From an uncultured Flavobacteriaceae bacterium (GTDB lineage: Bacteria; Bacteroidota; Bacteroidia; Flavobacteriales; Flavobacteriaceae): a stretch of DNA of 64,000 bases. The position numbers and the translations under genes are program-made. The stretch covers positions 558,001 through 622,000 of the forward strand of contig CANNCA010000001.1 in assembly GCA_947503005.1 (NCBI GenBank), given 5' to 3'. Shown piece by piece: positions 62,483 to 64,000 of the stretch. The notes under the pieces were generated by a model that worked only from the letters and a program-made list of their open reading frames with translations, searched no databases and was not told the DNA's origin. Every line of letters begins with the position of its first letter. Position 1 is the stretch's first letter.

Positions 62483-63235
62483 TTACGAATAAATACCACC
62501 ATTAATGTTTACGGTCTCCCCTGTTATGTAAGATGATTTTTTAGAGACCAAAAATGAAACCAAATGTGCAACCTCCTCTGCCTCACCGAACCGGTTTGCG
62601 GGAATCATTCTTTTTAATTCTTTTTCATCAAGCTCACTAGTCATATCTGTCTTTATAAAACCGGGTGCAACAGCATTTACAGTAACGTTTCTTTTTGCGA
62701 CTTCTTGTGCGAGGGCTTTTGTTGCGGCGATAACTGCTCCTTTGGCAGCGGAATAGTTGGTCTGGCCTGGAGTACCTTTCAAACCTGAAACAGAAACCAT
62801 ATTGACAATACGACCGTATTTGTTGACCAAGAGTTTTTGAATGAAATGATTGGTGACATTGAAGAATCCGTTCAAGCTAGTATTAATTACATCGGACCAA
62901 TCTTCGGGTTTCATCCACATAAAAAGCCCATCCTTGGTAATGCCTGCATTGTTCACAATGACTTCCACAATAGCATGGGGATTTTCCTCCTCCCATGTGG
63001 TAAGGGTGGTTTTCACGCCTTCTGCGTCTACTACATCAAATTGTATGATTTCTGCGGAACCATCTGCTTCTTCAACGTGCTTTAATGTTTGCAATGCTGC
63101 ATCTTTATTACGATTGTAATTAATAAGAAGATGATAGTCGTGGTCTTTTGCCAATTGAATGCAAACTGCCCTGCCAATGCCCCTTGAGCCCCCAGTTATC
63201 AATGCACACTTTTTTATTTCTTTGGTCTCTGCCAT
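62483..63235 (-). CDS. 3-oxoacyl-ACP reductase (FabG-type, ApeQ-like)
   Basis: A 250-residue SDR with TGGSRGIGRAV for NADPH, VNNAGITKDG, the catalytic Tyr-Lys pair in TNYSAAKGAV and the family VAPGFIKTDM. It reduces the beta-keto group during polyene growth. Only one such reductase is present in the window part of the cluster, so it probably serves all extension cycles. Located 16 bp from the ketosynthase gene. Confidence 0.92.
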   Translation of the reverse strand: MAETKEIKKCALITGGSRGIGRAVCIQLAKDHDYHLLINYNRNKDAALQTLKHVEEADGSAEIIQFDVVDAEGVKTTLTTWEEENPHAIVEVIVNNAGITKDGLFMWMKPEDWSDVINTSLNGFFNVTNHFIQKLLVNKYGRIVNMVSVSGLKGTPGQTNYSAAKGAVIAATKALAQEVAKRNVTVNAVAPGFIKTDMTSELDEKELKRMIPANRFGEAEEVAHLVSFLVSKKSSYITGETVNINGGIYS

Positions 63236-63257
63236 GTAGATTTGGTCTTGTAGAAAT

Positions 63258-64000
63258 TTAATTCTTTACAAAAGGCTCGGCGTTTTCGAACCATTTGTTC
63301 GCTAGAAGCTCTCCTTTTTCATTGAAGAACCCCCAACCCTTTTTTGACTTTAGTCTTGCAAAGTCTCCAGCAAAACCTTTGTCATTGTTGCCTGCCAAAA
63401 ATGCCAGTCCTGCGGTAATATCATATTCCATAGGGATAATCAACTTGCCTGATGTATCAATGAATCCCCATTGCTTTTCTTTTACTGGTGCAAGTCCATT
63501 TTCCGCAAACACTTCTGCATCCCTATACTTCATTTCAATTATGATTTCTCCTTTTTCATTAATAAACCCCCATTTTTTATCATTTGAGACTGGTGCAAGG
63601 CCATTGGAAAATGCACGAGCTTTATCAAATTTTGGCTCGATGACCCATTCCCCCTTTGAATTAACAAACCCGGTCTTTTTGTTTTTTCGGGAATAGGTCA
63701 AACCGGAATTTCCATGGAAGTTCCACACTTTGTCGGCACCGTCAATAGGATTAAATGTTCCATTATGGATGATGCCAAAAGCCCCTCCTTTTTTTCCAAA
63801 AACACCCGAAGCGTTATAGGTGTTACCTAACTCTTCGTATTCTGCGGGAATCACTAGTTTTCCACTTTTGTCTATCATTCCCCATTGTTCTCCTTGCCTC
63901 ACCTTGGCATGATCGTTCCTGAATTTTTTGATTGCATCGAAAGTGGGTTCCAGAATAATTTTTCCATCTGTACCTATTAAACCTATTTTGTCCTCTTGAC
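63258..64000 (-). CDS. WG-repeat protein (start outside window)
   Basis: The C-terminal part of a WG-repeat protein. At least five repeats are seen, each with a WGFIN- or WGMID-like core, as in KKWGFINEKGEI, KQWGFIDTSGKL and KGWGFFNEKGEL. The frame stays open past the GTG at 63902 to the window end (reading QEDKIGLIGTDGK), so the true start is beyond the edge. WG repeats form beta-propeller-like or solenoid surfaces of unknown purpose. It is read just before fabG, and its place in the cluster is seen often, but its role is unknown. Confidence 0.75.
   Translation of the reverse strand, partial: QEDKIGLIGTDGKIILEPTFDAIKKFRNDHAKVRQGEQWGMIDKSGKLVIPAEYEELGNTYNASGVFGKKGGAFGIIHNGTFNPIDGADKVWNFHGNSGLTYSRKNKKTGFVNSKGEWVIEPKFDKARAFSNGLAPVSNDKKWGFINEKGEIIIEMKYRDAEVFAENGLAPVKEKQWGFIDTSGKLIIPMEYDITAGLAFLAGNNDKGFAGDFARLKSKKGWGFFNEKGELLANKWFENAEPFVKN

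Noticed and set aside
1-64000. CRISPR array, insertion sequence, prophage or tRNA genes
   Set aside because: No regularly spaced repeats, transposase or phage genes and no cloverleaf-like gene were found; intergenic gaps are short apart from 31090-31429.

Overview
The window reads as chromosomal DNA from a member of the Bacteroidota, most likely a pigmented (probably marine) Flavobacteriaceae. The pointers are several Bacteroidota-type promoter cores (TAnnTTTG), two proteins with type IX secretion sorting domains, families largely confined to the phylum (DUF4271, DUF4296), fairly AT-rich DNA by eye, and a long flexirubin-type pigment cluster. I see no rRNA, tRNA, CRISPR array, integrase or insertion sequence. 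Function calls rest on motifs and family knowledge; no database search was possible.

Region 1 (1-12.3 kb) is ordinary core genome: an edge-truncated zinc membrane peptidase, an Lrp-type regulator next to a saccharopine dehydrogenase, DUF423, uroporphyrinogen-III synthase coupled to DUF4271, a GT39 transferase opposite a polyprenol-phosphate mannose synthase (donor maker and donor user), dihydroorotase, tyrosyl-tRNA synthetase and small lipoproteins. Region 2 (12.3-25.7 kb) holds a LuxE-like ligase, two tiny proteins that are almost nothing but a signal peptide and a type IX sorting domain, a PhoB/PhoR-like two-component pair, TrmB, LysE, an alkyltransferase-like protein, an iron-sulfur group (Mrp, NifU, ferredoxin reductase, ferredoxin), an ABC exporter and a penicillin-acylase lipoprotein.

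Region 3 (25.8-30.5 kb, minus strand) is a compact operon: GntP permease, RidA, a D-threonine aldolase/D-serine dehydratase family enzyme, an M19 dipeptidase and a SGNH hydrolase. Together they suggest uptake or release and then breakdown of D-hydroxy-amino acids. A GyrI-like protein, a short SSB behind a 340-bp AT-rich repeat-containing gap, and RecQ follow. A MITE-like 180-bp element sits behind recQ.

Region 4 (34.1 kb to the window end, all minus strand, about 30 genes) is a flexirubin-type cluster that runs off the right edge. It contains DarA and DarB for the dialkylresorcinol half. For the aryl-polyene half it has two ACPs, three complete ketosynthases, a chain-length-factor-like partner without the active cysteine, a small thiolase-fold protein, a FabG reductase and three dehydratase-like hotdog proteins, plus a 4HBT thioesterase. 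It also has a methyltransferase, a PaaK-like ligase, a CrtI-like oxidoreductase and several acyl-transfer candidates (LpxL-like, BtrH-like, C45, PlsC). Export and envelope genes are an ABC-2 exporter, a LolA-like protein, a giant MMPL-PlsC-methyltransferase-like fusion and a GT2-DUF2062 fusion. Genes mostly overlap or touch, so this is probably one or two long transcripts read from beyond the right edge. An aromatic amino acid ammonia-lyase and a phosphopantetheinyl transferase are expected for this pathway but are not in the window.
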